A DNA stretch of 64,000 bases from Acytostelium subglobosum LB1 (Eukaryota > Evosea > Eumycetozoa > Acytosteliales > Acytosteliaceae): positions 62,001 to 126,000 of the forward strand of contig NW_012236519.1 in the NCBI RefSeq assembly GCF_000787575.1. Direction: 5' to 3'. The notes under the pieces are model-generated. The model had not been told where the DNA came from and ran no database searches. It was given only the letters and a program-made list of their open reading frames with translations. A program made the position numbers and the translations under genes. Every line of letters begins with the position of its first letter. Within the stretch, counting starts at the first letter, position 1. Below are positions 32,512 through 42,753 of this stretch, piece after piece.

Positions 32512-34072
32512 TCATTCTCGAGGGACCTCACGGATCTCATTGAGCTCCCTATGCTGTGACATCTCAACAGCTTCAAACAATGCCTGTTGATTGATTGTGT
32601 GAGTGAGTGTTAGTTATCATGGCATGTGTGATCAAAGTGATTGAGTGACCTGGAAACATACCTTTATGTTGCCCTTTCCAAATCCAAGTGCATTCTCTCT
32701 CGATATGACTTCAAAGAAAAAGGTTGGTGTATCACATATAGGCTTAGTGAATATCTAGTTAAGTATGATGATGGTGAGGTTAGTATGGCAACACACATAA
32801 TGATCATGATCCATCCACATCTACATACTTGTAAAATATAACTCTCTTTGGCATCAGGGGCACTGGAATTCTCTGAATCCAGCAACACCTTGTGTGTCTT
32901 AAGATCATCGATCACAGTCATGTCCATGTGTGACAGGACCTTCTTCAACTCCTCACGCTTGGAAAGATTGTTGTAATAGTAGTCTGGTGCCTCGATGAAC
33001 TCCATCAAGTTATGTCTGGCGTAGTCGACCGCCTTAAATATATCATTGGTGAGGAATGCCAAATGTTGTATGCCAGAGCCTCCATTGAACTTGACAAACT
33101 ACATGATTGATTGATTGATTGATTGATTGATTTAGTGTGAGCCAGTGTCCACACTATGTTCCTTGAATGAATGCTACTACTTACCTGCTCCACTTGACCC
33201 TTGCCACCTACTGCTGCCTCACTGATCACCCACATGATGGAGGGCAATGTGAAGGTGACCATGCTGGCGGGTTGATTGGAAATGACAGCCATGCGAAGTC
33301 CAATGTCCTCTCCAACAGAGACGTTGAAGTAGTTCTCTGACTCGATCAACTTTTGGTCGTCATTGTCACGCGGTACATCTCCATCCTTTATGATCTCCAT
33401 GAGTTTGAAACCAAGACATTGATTGTACCATTTGATGCACTCCATAAGTTGTCCATTCTTGACACATGTGGCCACGTGATCCAGTGACAGCGTCGTTGGC
33501 GCCGAGGGCATTTGGGTCTTGGAGAATGTGTTTGGCATTGTGCGAGACAGTTCCACAAAGTCGGGGAACAGCATCAAAGGGTTGTGAATCTGATGCTGGG
33601 TCAGTTGAAGTGTGCGCCTGATGAACACATGGTCCACGTCAAAGAATGGTGATGTGATGGTCGCTGTGCGTATCGATTGGAATGGGCTGCATGGTTGTTG
33701 GACCGGCTTTGCGCCACCGGCAACAGCACGATCAAAGCAGAGGTCCACGTCTGTGCAGTTGAATGCGATGCTCTTGATAAAGTCACCATTGTGTGCTTGG
33801 CGCATGTTGTGGAACTCTGTGTCGAGCTCACTGGTCGCAGCGGTAACAATGAAGCATGTTGACTCCAAGTGAGCGCCATCGATGATCTTGAAGTAGGCCA
33901 GTTGGGGTGAGTTGACCAACAAGAACTGGACACGCTTCTCAGTGCGTCTGATGGCGACCGGATGGTAGTTCAGTGGTTGCAAGAAGCACTTTATGAAGGA
34001 CTTGGCATTGCCAACCCAGAACTCAATATAATCAATTGTCTTTATGTATATATCATCAGTAAATGGTTCCAT
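32512..34072 (-). CDS. 4-hydroxyphenylpyruvate dioxygenase-like enzyme
   Basis: Four exons: 33185-34072, 32829-33098, 32662-32754 and 32512-32583, giving 440 residues. The N-terminal vicinal-oxygen-chelate domain begins YIEFWVGNAKSFIKCF as in HPD. The three iron ligands of the family are present: His199 (LSLDHVATCV), His308 (GSGIQHLAF) and Glu401 (TFFFEVISR). The family block IFTKPICDTPTFFFEV and GFGKGNIKALFEAVE is clear. HPD turns 4-hydroxyphenylpyruvate into homogentisate in tyrosine breakdown. The motif after the Glu ligand reads SRENALGFG where HPD has QRHNHQGFG, and the overall divergence suggests an HPDL-type paralogue with a different substrate. The exact substrate is open. Confidence 0.85.
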
Positions 34073-36165
34073 TTTTGTTTGATGTGATGATGATGTTGAT
34101 GTGATTGAGTGATTGAGTGATTGAGTGATGATGATGATGAGTTAAGATGACCAAGTTAAAATGTCGTCTAATGTGAAAGAAGAAGATTGATTGTGATTGG
34201 TTGGAATGATTGAGTGATCAAATGATTGAATGAATGAATGAACTTGAGGGTACTTCTATGTTCTTGATGTTACACGATGCATCCGTCATGGACGATGACG
34301 AGAGATCCGTCTTGATGATGTTGACGAGATGGGATGTTGGGTTACAACGTTGTACCTGTCGCGCGCCTAGTGTATGTGTGTGTTGTTGGTGTTGGTGCGA
34401 TTGAATGAATGAACGAAACAATCAATTATATTTGTTGTTTATATGTTTATATATATAAATGATATGATTGATAGTGGCGTTTGTGGTGAAGTATATATTT
34501 GTTAACCTTCTATTCGACAATGAATGAATGAAGATGTGTGTGTGTTCTTCGCGAGTTTATGATGGATCTGTTCGGGTTATGTTGGTGTCGTTGACATGTG
34601 GGGTGTGTGAATAAGTGTGTGTTTTGAAGGTTGTGATCGAAAATCATGATCATTCCTGGGAGTGTTGTGGACAACAAATGATGATTTTCCAAATCAAAAC
34701 ACACACTTATCATTCATTCATTCACACCAAGAGAGAGATAGAGATATAGAATAAGGTTCAAGGTGTATTTGTGTGTAATGTTTGGTATATAATTTATCAT
34801 TCAACTTACAAGTATGTCTGACATTAATATTTATACTTTGGATTGCGAAGGGTAATAAATATTTGTAATTTGGACTAAATAATTCCACTGACTGGCGGAC
34901 TGTTTAAATAGGGCTCAATGGGTGTCGTATGGCACAGTCGTACTGGTATCCTTCCGTCACCCAATCGACCTGTGTCTGTCTGTGTCTGTGTCTGTCATTC
35001 ATACCAACAACAACAATAACAATAGCGAATCTTGTAAATCTGTCGGTTGACCGGTCAATCGTCATCCGTGGAATATATATTCACAGATCTACGTATTTTA
35101 AAATGATTGTTGATCGTGAGTGTGTAAGTGAATGAGGTGAATGAAGTGAATTAGTGGAAGAGAGGGGAGTGAACAATGTGCGAATGAGGGAGTTCACTGG
35201 TGACTGGCGATACTCAAGTAGGTGAGTGAGTGCTTGTAGCACTCTTGGAAGGGGCGTGAGCCATATTGTATATTGAATGATAGAGGTGAGTGGGAGAATG
35301 TACAAGTGAGTGTAGTCACTATTGGTGGATCATTGACATAAGGACTAGTACCATTTGAATCTGGTCTGAAACCAAATACAAACAAACTACTTCCTTGTAT
35401 CACTGTAAAATGGTCATGATGAATGAATGAATGAATGAAACCAACAGTATACTGTTAAGATAAATCTATGTAAATTAAGGAAATTAACTAAATATGAACG
35501 TGGATCAGAAGACGGTGAATATTGAAGGTTGAAGTGAACTCCGTCTATCCATCCAAACATTCATTCAGTGCAATTTGTAAGATTCCACTTTACTGAAAGT
35601 TAAATCACCTATTCAAACTTTGGATTGTTAAGTCTAGCTGGCTAGACGATATATCATTTTGATTAATTCACTATTAATAATTCCTTTTGTTTGTTTAATA
35701 GAGTTGGATAGAGATATTTGAGTTTCGAAACTCAAACAAATTTATGGGTTTCCCAAACAACCAACAAACCAAACCATGAATAATAAAAAAAGAATAAACT
35801 CTTTTTTTCAAGCCGACATCCTACTCCATGTCAAAGTTGTCACAATTGGGAACATTCATTCATTCAATCCCATTGCAATATAATAACTTCTCGTTCACTT
35901 ATTCATACATACATTCATTCATTCGTTTTAATATATATGTATACTTACTTTTACATATATAAACAATAATAATAATAGCTCATTGACTACCAAAGCGACA
36001 GTTGACAGATAGACGCGTCAAACAAGCAGAAGTAAGGTAGACATCATTGAGTGTGACACGAGTCACAATTGATAGATACTTAGTTATAAAGATAATAAGA
36101 TAGATATATAGTTAGATACACACACACACGCACACACACACACACATATATACACAGATATCATA
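34073..36165. other. Gene-poor 2.1-kb divergent region between HPD-like and AF4-like genes
   Basis: No confident gene. A minus-strand frame behind a TTTTACAG acceptor-like site at about 35403 reads protein-like for some 35 codons (GSSLFVFGFRPDSNGTSPYV) but has no start or continuation I can place. Palindromes occur at 35632-35647 and 35718-35735. On the minus strand near 35745 an ACCCATAA sequence matches the dictyostelid upstream element known in front of small non-coding RNA genes. No RNA can be delimited downstream. Confidence 0.35.
35718..35735. repeat. Perfect 18-bp palindrome TTGAGTTTCGAAACTCAA
   Basis: Self-complementary over its full length with no spacer. Role unknown. Confidence 0.9.
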
Positions 36166-36963
36166 ATGATTGAGAGGAGTCGAGGAGGAGGACGAGGAGG
36201 TGGAGGAGGAACTTCGTCCAAGTCAACAACTTCCTCAAACAGTTCATATACATACTCTGATCACTCAAGTAGTGACGACGATTACTATCATCGTGGTGAT
36301 GGTGGTGGAAGTGGACAACGAGGTCGTGGATCATCGTCATCATCAACAACGTCAACATCATCATCCTCATCCTCAAACAAGAACCGAACAACGAATGGAC
36401 CAACAACGTATGTTCTCTGGATGCCCATGTCCTGCCCATGGCTACCACGCACACACTTCCTAACAGCCAACCTATTCACAAAAGTGGAGAGTACAAGACA
36501 CCTGCACCATTAACAATCAGACAAGAGAGTTCAAAGACTTTGGCACAAGGAAGACAATCATCCTCATCATCATCATCACGATCAATGGATGGAGCAAGGG
36601 ATAGAGTAAGAGACAGGGACAGGGACAATGGCGCATCACCAAACCCTCTGACCATGTCATCAATATTCCGGACAATGACCAATCCTGTCAATCCAATGCT
36701 CTCACCAATCAATGACAGCAGTAATGGTGGTGGAGGTCATTCCATTCCAGTTGAGGACATGGTGGACCTTATGGACCAACCCCACCACAACACCAAGGCC
36801 AATGGTCGAGGCCACCAACCCTCACGATTACCCAACGGTCACCACCACTCTTCTGGAACAATGTATAGCGATGAGGAGAGTGTTGGTAACAATCACTCGC
36901 GGGTACAATCTAGCAACAACAACACCGATGGCAAGAAGAAGTTGAAACTCACAATCAAACTCC

Positions 36964-37006
<43 letters not shown>

Positions 37007-39280
37007 GCAACAACAACTACTACACCATGATCTGCTACGTCCAAAGTCAAAGAGTAGTACGGCACACTTGTTAAGTCCAATGGTGGTCGAGAAGAAGAGG
37101 AAACCTGACGAGGACGAGGAGGTTGATGGCAATCTGGACCTTGATCGTTCAGAGTTGGACGCCAACACAGCACTGTACAGCGAGGATGAGGAAATGTTCA
37201 AGGACATCTCCATCAGGATCAATGATTCAGTGAGTGGCACACTTCTAAGTGATGATGATAGTGATTATGATCGTGATCGTAATCGTGGTCGTGATCGTGA
37301 TGTCAACAGCAGTAAGAGGATAAAGACAGCTCCAGCTCCAGCTCCAGCTCCACCAGTTCCAGCTTCACCAATCATTCATGTCAATACTCCAGATGTCAAG
37401 GTGGACTCACCATTGCTCAAGAGTAACAACAACAACAACAATGGTAGTAGTCGTGGCAAGGATAGTTGGCGAGATAACAGAGATAATAATAGAGATAATA
37501 ATAGAGATAATAATAGAGATAGGATAAGAGATAGAGATAGGAATAGGGACAGTGGAGATAGAAGTAATAGACAAAGCACGAATAATAATAATAATAGTAA
37601 TAATAATAATAATAATAATAAGGATAGGGACAATGATAGAAGGACTGAACAAGGATCATCATCATCATCAAGGAGAGATTCAACATCGACACCACCACTT
37701 CCACCACTTCCTTCCAATCCATTCTCAGTGTCCGAGGCTGATAGGATGAGTGTAGAGCTTGGTGGCTCAAGCTCAAAGAAGAGATCATCACCTCCAAATA
37801 ACAACAACAATAATGGTAGATCGAATGAGAAGGATCGTGCAAGACTATCAAGAGCCGCTGGTGGTGGCGGAGGTCAGGAGGACAAAGAGCCAAAGGATGG
37901 AAGAGACAAGGATAACAACAGGGATGGAAGAGACAGAGATAGAGAACGCGAAAGGGATAGAGACAGAGACAGACGAGACAGAGGTGATAGGGACGATAGA
38001 GGTGACAGAGATAGGGAAAGAGACAGAGGTGGTGATAGAGACAGAGATAGCAGGGATGGTCGCGACAGAGGAGGTGGAGACAGAGACAAGGAAAGAGATA
38101 ACAGAGATAACAGAGATGAAAGAGATAGGGATAGAGATAGGGACAGAGATAACAAGGATAAAGAGAAGGAGAAGGAAAAGGAGAAGGAGAAGGATAGGAC
38201 AAGAGATAAGGAGAAGGAGAAGGAGAGGAGTAGAGATACTAAGAAGGAATCAAAGAGAGACATGATGGATACAGGTGATTCATCATCGGCGAATAGTCGT
38301 GGAGGAGGAAAGAGAGGAAAGAGTGATGAGATCAGTCAGAAGCAGGTGATCGATAGACTCCACATCGATACAAAGAGTCTAAAAGCCAAGGCGACAGCAC
38401 TCCAGAACGAGGGAGACACTGAATGTCTTGATATCCTGCTCCAAGTCGGTCTTGCATACATCCACATTGGACAGCTCATGACTGTGAGTACTCCAATCAA
38501 TCAATCCAATCAATCGAACTAGAACTATTCACTCACTCACTCATTCAATCAAACGATACAGGATGTTGATCCAGCTTCCAAGACTGCAGGATACTACGCA
38601 TCGACTGCCTCATACTTTTTTGCCACCGCTCGTCTGGCAATCAATACATTCAAACTGGATGCGACTGGAACATTCTTGTAAGTGTTCAAGGAGTCCATGG
38701 ACTGATGCTATGGATACCCATCAGACTCGCTGACATCCCTTCCATTCTATTTCCACTCCATAGTCTTCGATGCGCGGCATTCTGCTTTGCCAAGTCTTTC
38801 GGTTTGAAGAGAGAACAACTGAGGGTGGCAAGAAAGGAGCTGGTTGTACAGTTCCCTGTTGGCACTCCAAAGTTATTTAACACAGCGACGACGCCATCAG
38901 CATCGTCGCATGGCAACACACCTTCAATACCAACTTCTCCACCATCACCAAGAGGTGGTGGCAGTGGCAGCCACTCATCATCGACGCTCACCGTGCCAAC
39001 TGCCACGCATGGTGGAGGACCAACAAGCTCGAACAAGAAGGTGGCATTCTTCTTGCGCGAACTGGACGAGCTTTACAACTACTTTGATTGCTGTGAGAGA
39101 GCTAATAAGATCGCCTCACACAGCCCTCAGAGTTGCCTGGCGTTTGACAAAGACTACTTTGCCTCGCCATGCTCCCAATTCATCGATCATGTCAAGAAGG
39201 AGTGGGAGAGGCTATCTCCCAACAAGGTCGTTGGCAACACTAGCAGCAGCAGCAGCAGCGGCAATATTTATAAATCATAG
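36166..39280 (+). CDS. Large low-complexity nuclear protein with AF4/FMR2-like C-terminal homology domain
   Basis: Four exons: 36166-36407, 36467-38483, 38562-38677 and 38764-39280, giving 963 residues. The first about 730 residues are disordered: Gly/Arg start, Ser runs, a Gln run (36963-37017), acidic patches, Asn runs and a long RD/RDRDR/KEKEK block. The last about 230 residues are well ordered and helical: HIDTKSLKAKATALQNEGDT, DILLQVGLAYIHIGQLM, ATARLAINTFKLD, then LRCAAFCFAKSFGLKREQL, a Ser/Pro-rich loop, and LNYFDCCERANK-type helices before a final DHVKKEWERL. Order, spacing and the Ser/Pro loop closely resemble the C-terminal homology domain of AFF1-4/Lilliputian, scaffolds of the super elongation complex. 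That link is by eye. Transcription elongation is the inferred role. Confidence 0.75.
36963..37017 (+). repeat. CAA repeat coding poly-Gln
   Basis: About 18 consecutive Gln codons inside the AF4-like gene. Confidence 0.95.
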
Positions 39281-39408
39281 CTCCCAGCGGAAGCGCTACC
39301 TCTGGTGTTACAAATTCCATTCGTCGTACGAACGGACTGGTGTTGTTCCACAACTTTAATCACAATGATCGTTGATTGATTGATCGATTGATTGAATCGA
39401 ATGAATGA

Positions 39409-40523
39409 CTATTGTGCGTTGTGTGTCTTCTTGTACTGCTCCATGGCAAGGAGTGCAGCTCCCTTGCCTGGTGTGCACTTGGGGAATATAGGCTCGGCAT
39501 TTGGTACAGCCTCGGCCAACTTGGTCCTCAGCATTTGGCTAAAGAGGCACTCCCTCTCAATGTTTCCACCAGCAAGTACCAAAGGTACCTTCTCATCCAA
39601 CTTGTCCAATCCTAGCTTGACAAACACACTTCTAATCGATGTCTACTCGTTGTCGATATCATTGTCAGCATGTGATTGAATGATTGAATGAATGATTGAG
39701 TACTTACAACAAGAGCATTGGCATTGATATCGAGAATGGACTGTGCAACCTTGTCTCCATTGTTGGCGCACTCGGTGGCTAGTGGAGACAGCTCGGCAAA
39801 CTTACTCCAACCAGAGTTGGCCTTGTCGTAGGCCCATCCAATCAGATCATCCTCCTTACTGATGGCCAGTTTATTGAATACGGCCTGTGTCAACTGGGTC
39901 TTTGGACCCGACTCATCCTTTGCACGGCAAACATGCTTGAGGATATCGAATCCAATTTGATATCCACTACCATCATCACCCAACAGTGGTCTGTAGACAT
40001 GACGTGAAGATGGGATGAGTTAGTGATACTACTTATCGCGCTGCAACAAGTGAATAGTCTTGACGGTTACTTACCCCCAGCCAGCCGACCTTGATTTAAC
40101 ACCTTGGCGGTTGATGCCCCAGGCGATGGTGCCAGTGCCACTGATGACGACGACACCGTAGAGCTTTCCGAGTGTGCCTGAGGAGAGTGCGACCACTGCG
40201 TCGTTGTGGATCTCGTAGACTGTGTTTGGAAGCAGCTCTTTGACCCATCCGCCCACCATGGCCTGGTCCTCAGGACGGTCGACACCACTGATGCCCATGC
40301 AGATCGATACGACATCGCTTGGTGCGGCGCCCGCTGCCTCTATTGCCTTTGAGATACTCTCCATGATTGCAACTTTAGCTTGTTCCTTTCCAACACTGTT
40401 CTGATTGCTGCAGGTTGATATGAACTGGCCCAACTCATTACCATTAGCATCGATCACGATGGACAATGTTTTTGTACCGCCTCCATCCAATCCAATGAAT
40501 AGTTGTTTGTTGTTAGTAGACAT
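39409..40523 (-). CDS. nagk: N-acetyl-D-glucosamine kinase
   Basis: Three exons: 40075-40523, 39708-39990 and 39409-39642, giving 321 residues. Family features: phosphate-1 loop FIGLDGGGTKTLSIV, the MGISGVDRPED motif, EIHNDAVVAL (catalytic Asp), VVISGTGTIAWGIN, GWGPLLGDDGSGYQIG across the first splice junction, and VPLVLAGGNIE near the end. These match the BcrAD/BadFG-type hexokinase-fold GlcNAc kinases. The enzyme phosphorylates GlcNAc recovered from glycan turnover, feeding the UDP-GlcNAc pool. The gene is convergent with the AF4-like gene, 128 bp apart. Confidence 0.94.
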
Positions 40524-40947
40524 TGTTATGATTGATGTATATACGTATGTATGTATGTATGTAAGTTGATTGATGATTGATTGAATNGATTGAGTTGGAT
40601 TGAACTTGTTTAGATTTTTGGATACCATGATCAAGTTCAAAATGATCAAAATTGAGTTGGGTCCCGGGTCCTGTATTGGGACCCAAAGAGGCACATCACC
40701 CATCATGGATGTAACCCAAGTGTTGGTAGTCAACCAGACAGGACATGGCTTAGATACCATGGTCTTTAATGATGTTTGACATGTGATCCGAAAAGGAACG
40801 ATTCCAAAGACTATGAGTGATGATTCAGTCTGTGGAGAGGAGGACGAAGAAGAAGAAGAAGAAGTAGAAGTTTATCCTAAATAATTAAAGGTTGGACTTA
40901 TTCACAATGTTTCATTCATTCATTCAATCATACAATCGATAAATCAT
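40524..40947. other. Intergenic, GlcNAc kinase promoter / 3' flank of the Myb-like gene
   Basis: 424 bases, including one ambiguous base at 40587 and a GAAGAAGAAG tract near 40847. No gene seen. Confidence 0.35.
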
Positions 40948-42753
40948 TCACTTGGATTGGGTCATGATATTGCTACCACCAGCAACATGTTGCTGCTGTG
41001 AGGTGAGCGTAGAGGGCAGGGTGAGCATCAACTGGATCTGCTGTTGTTGTTGCTGGTGCATGTTCAGGTTGGGGCGGAATGGACAGTCCTTTGGACACTT
41101 TTGATGTTCGCTACGATGTTGCTCACAGGCTTCGGGTGGACGGCCGATAGGCTTCTTGAACTTGGGTGGGTTGCCATTGCTGCCGTTGGCACTACTGGCG
41201 TGGTTGCCGGTGCCGTTCAGCTTCTCACTTAGTGTCTTGAACGAGCTGGTCACTGACTGGCTGCCGCCCTGCTGTGGCATTGACTGCAGTTGCTTGTAGT
41301 AGGGTGAGTCGGACAGCTGCTTCTGAAGGAGTGAGAAGTGTTGTTGTTGTTGTTGCGCAAAATGTTGTTGTTGGTCCATTGATGATGAATGTTGGTATGA
41401 GTTGGTGGACGATGATGAAGATGGATGTTGTCTGAGTGGAGATGATGATGTTGACAAAGGTGATGATGATGTAGAGGATGATTGATTAAAGTTGGAGTTG
41501 GAGTTGGAGTTCATGTTGGTCATTTTGAGCTCCTTGGCTGGATGGGCCATGTTGTGCTCTGGCTGCTGCGGGTCGTAAGTGTCTGTCTTTCTCTTCCTAT
41601 CGTTCTCTATCAGCTTGGAGATTGGATGGACAGAGGTGGCCATTGGACGAGGAGACCACTTGTTCATCAGACGCATGTACTTCTTGCGAGTGGAGGTGAC
41701 GGTGCGGCCCAGAGTCTGGGCGATTGAGCGCCATCGCTGCTCACTCTCCTTGGCAGTGACGGATTGTGGGTCCATCTGGAAGACCATCTCGAGGAGTTGG
41801 CAACACTCCTCCTGGGTCCACAACTTGCGGGTGGACGACGAGAACTCGACTGGTGACACGCGGCCCACACAAGTGTCGGGACATCTCTTCTTCCACTTGC
41901 TGTGCTTGCCGCATGCCATGGAGCGCGATCCGTTTGGCGAGCGGTTGGCGCCTTCGTCGCCGTCAGAGTTTTGTGAGTTGGGCGACGAGGGGTATGAGTT
42001 GCCAGAGTCGGGGTCGTCATTGTACGCGTCCATGTAAGCGTGTGGCGAGAGGAATGGCGAGTTGTTTAGCGAGCCTGATGGTGTTGATCGGATCGAGTCT
42101 GGTCTTGGCGAGCCAGATGGTGAAATTGATTGAAGCGATGGTAGTCTAGCCATGTTGATGCCAGAGTTGGATGTGAACATGCCATGAGTGTTTGGTGCGG
42201 ATGTGATTGAGAATGTAATATTGTTGGAGTTTGTGTTTGAGTTTGAGTTTGAAAATGTGTTTGAGTTTGAGTTTGAGTCGGAAGAGGAGGATAAAGGTGT
42301 GAGTAGGCTGTTGGCCAACTCTTTGGAAATGAATGGGTTGCTGCTGCTGCCACTGCTGATGCTGCTGGAAGAGTATATATTGGAATGATTGGCCGAGGTG
42401 GACAGCATGGATGTCGCGGCATTGGTGAGTATACTGAAGTTTGGTATCTTGATTGTGTTGAAGTGATTGTTGGTGTTGTTGCTGGACTTTGGCAAGTTGA
42501 GCAATGGTGATGGTATCTTGTCTGGCGATGAAGGTGTTGGCGATGCGATTTTCGAAAGTAGTACCACACCCTCGTCATCGTCCTCCTCACTTTGTATCGA
42601 TGCGGACAATGAGCGCTTCATTGTCGACTGTGTGGTGGCAGCAGTATTGGTAGTGGTAGTGGTAGTGGTTGAGGCCAAGTCCTCCTTTGGTGCGGAGGCA
42701 TTTGATCCGCAACCCAACATAAAGCCAATCTTCATTCTATCGACTTCCATCAT
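40948..42753 (-). CDS. Myb/SANT-like transcription regulator with duplicated Cys/His clusters
   Basis: Single exon, 601 residues. Long Ser/Asn/Thr-rich stretches surround three conserved patches. The first (about 285-302) is a basic CGKHSKWKKRCPDTCVGR cluster. Next is a Myb/SANT-type helix set: RKLWTQEECCQLLEMVFQ, then EQRWRSIAQTLGRTVTSTRK. The third, near the C-terminus, is KKPIGRPPEACEQHRSEHQ followed by KCPKDCPFRP, an AT-hook-like GRPP next to a second Cys/His cluster. The two clusters share a [C]-x-(K/R)H...(K/R)CPxxC pattern and may each bind zinc. DNA binding is inferred. I do not recognise an orthologue outside dictyostelids. Confidence 0.78.
   Translation of the reverse strand: MMEVDRMKIGFMLGCGSNASAPKEDLASTTTTTTTNTAATTQSTMKRSLSASIQSEEDDDEGVVLLSKIASPTPSSPDKIPSPLLNLPKSSNNTNNHFNTIKIPNFSILTNAATSMLSTSANHSNIYSSSSISSGSSSNPFISKELANSLLTPLSSSSDSNSNSNTFSNSNSNTNSNNITFSITSAPNTHGMFTSNSGINMARLPSLQSISPSGSPRPDSIRSTPSGSLNNSPFLSPHAYMDAYNDDPDSGNSYPSSPNSQNSDGDEGANRSPNGSRSMACGKHSKWKKRCPDTCVGRVSPVEFSSSTRKLWTQEECCQLLEMVFQMDPQSVTAKESEQRWRSIAQTLGRTVTSTRKKYMRLMNKWSPRPMATSVHPISKLIENDRKRKTDTYDPQQPEHNMAHPAKELKMTNMNSNSNSNFNQSSSTSSSPLSTSSSPLRQHPSSSSSTNSYQHSSSMDQQQHFAQQQQQHFSLLQKQLSDSPYYKQLQSMPQQGGSQSVTSSFKTLSEKLNGTGNHASSANGSNGNPPKFKKPIGRPPEACEQHRSEHQKCPKDCPFRPNLNMHQQQQQQIQLMLTLPSTLTSQQQHVAGGSNIMTQSK

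Noticed and set aside
37417-38263. Long minus-strand frames rich in Ser/Leu and Tyr/Cys opposite the AF4-like gene
   Set aside because: They mirror the RD/KE repeats of the plus-strand gene and have no start, domain or splice support.
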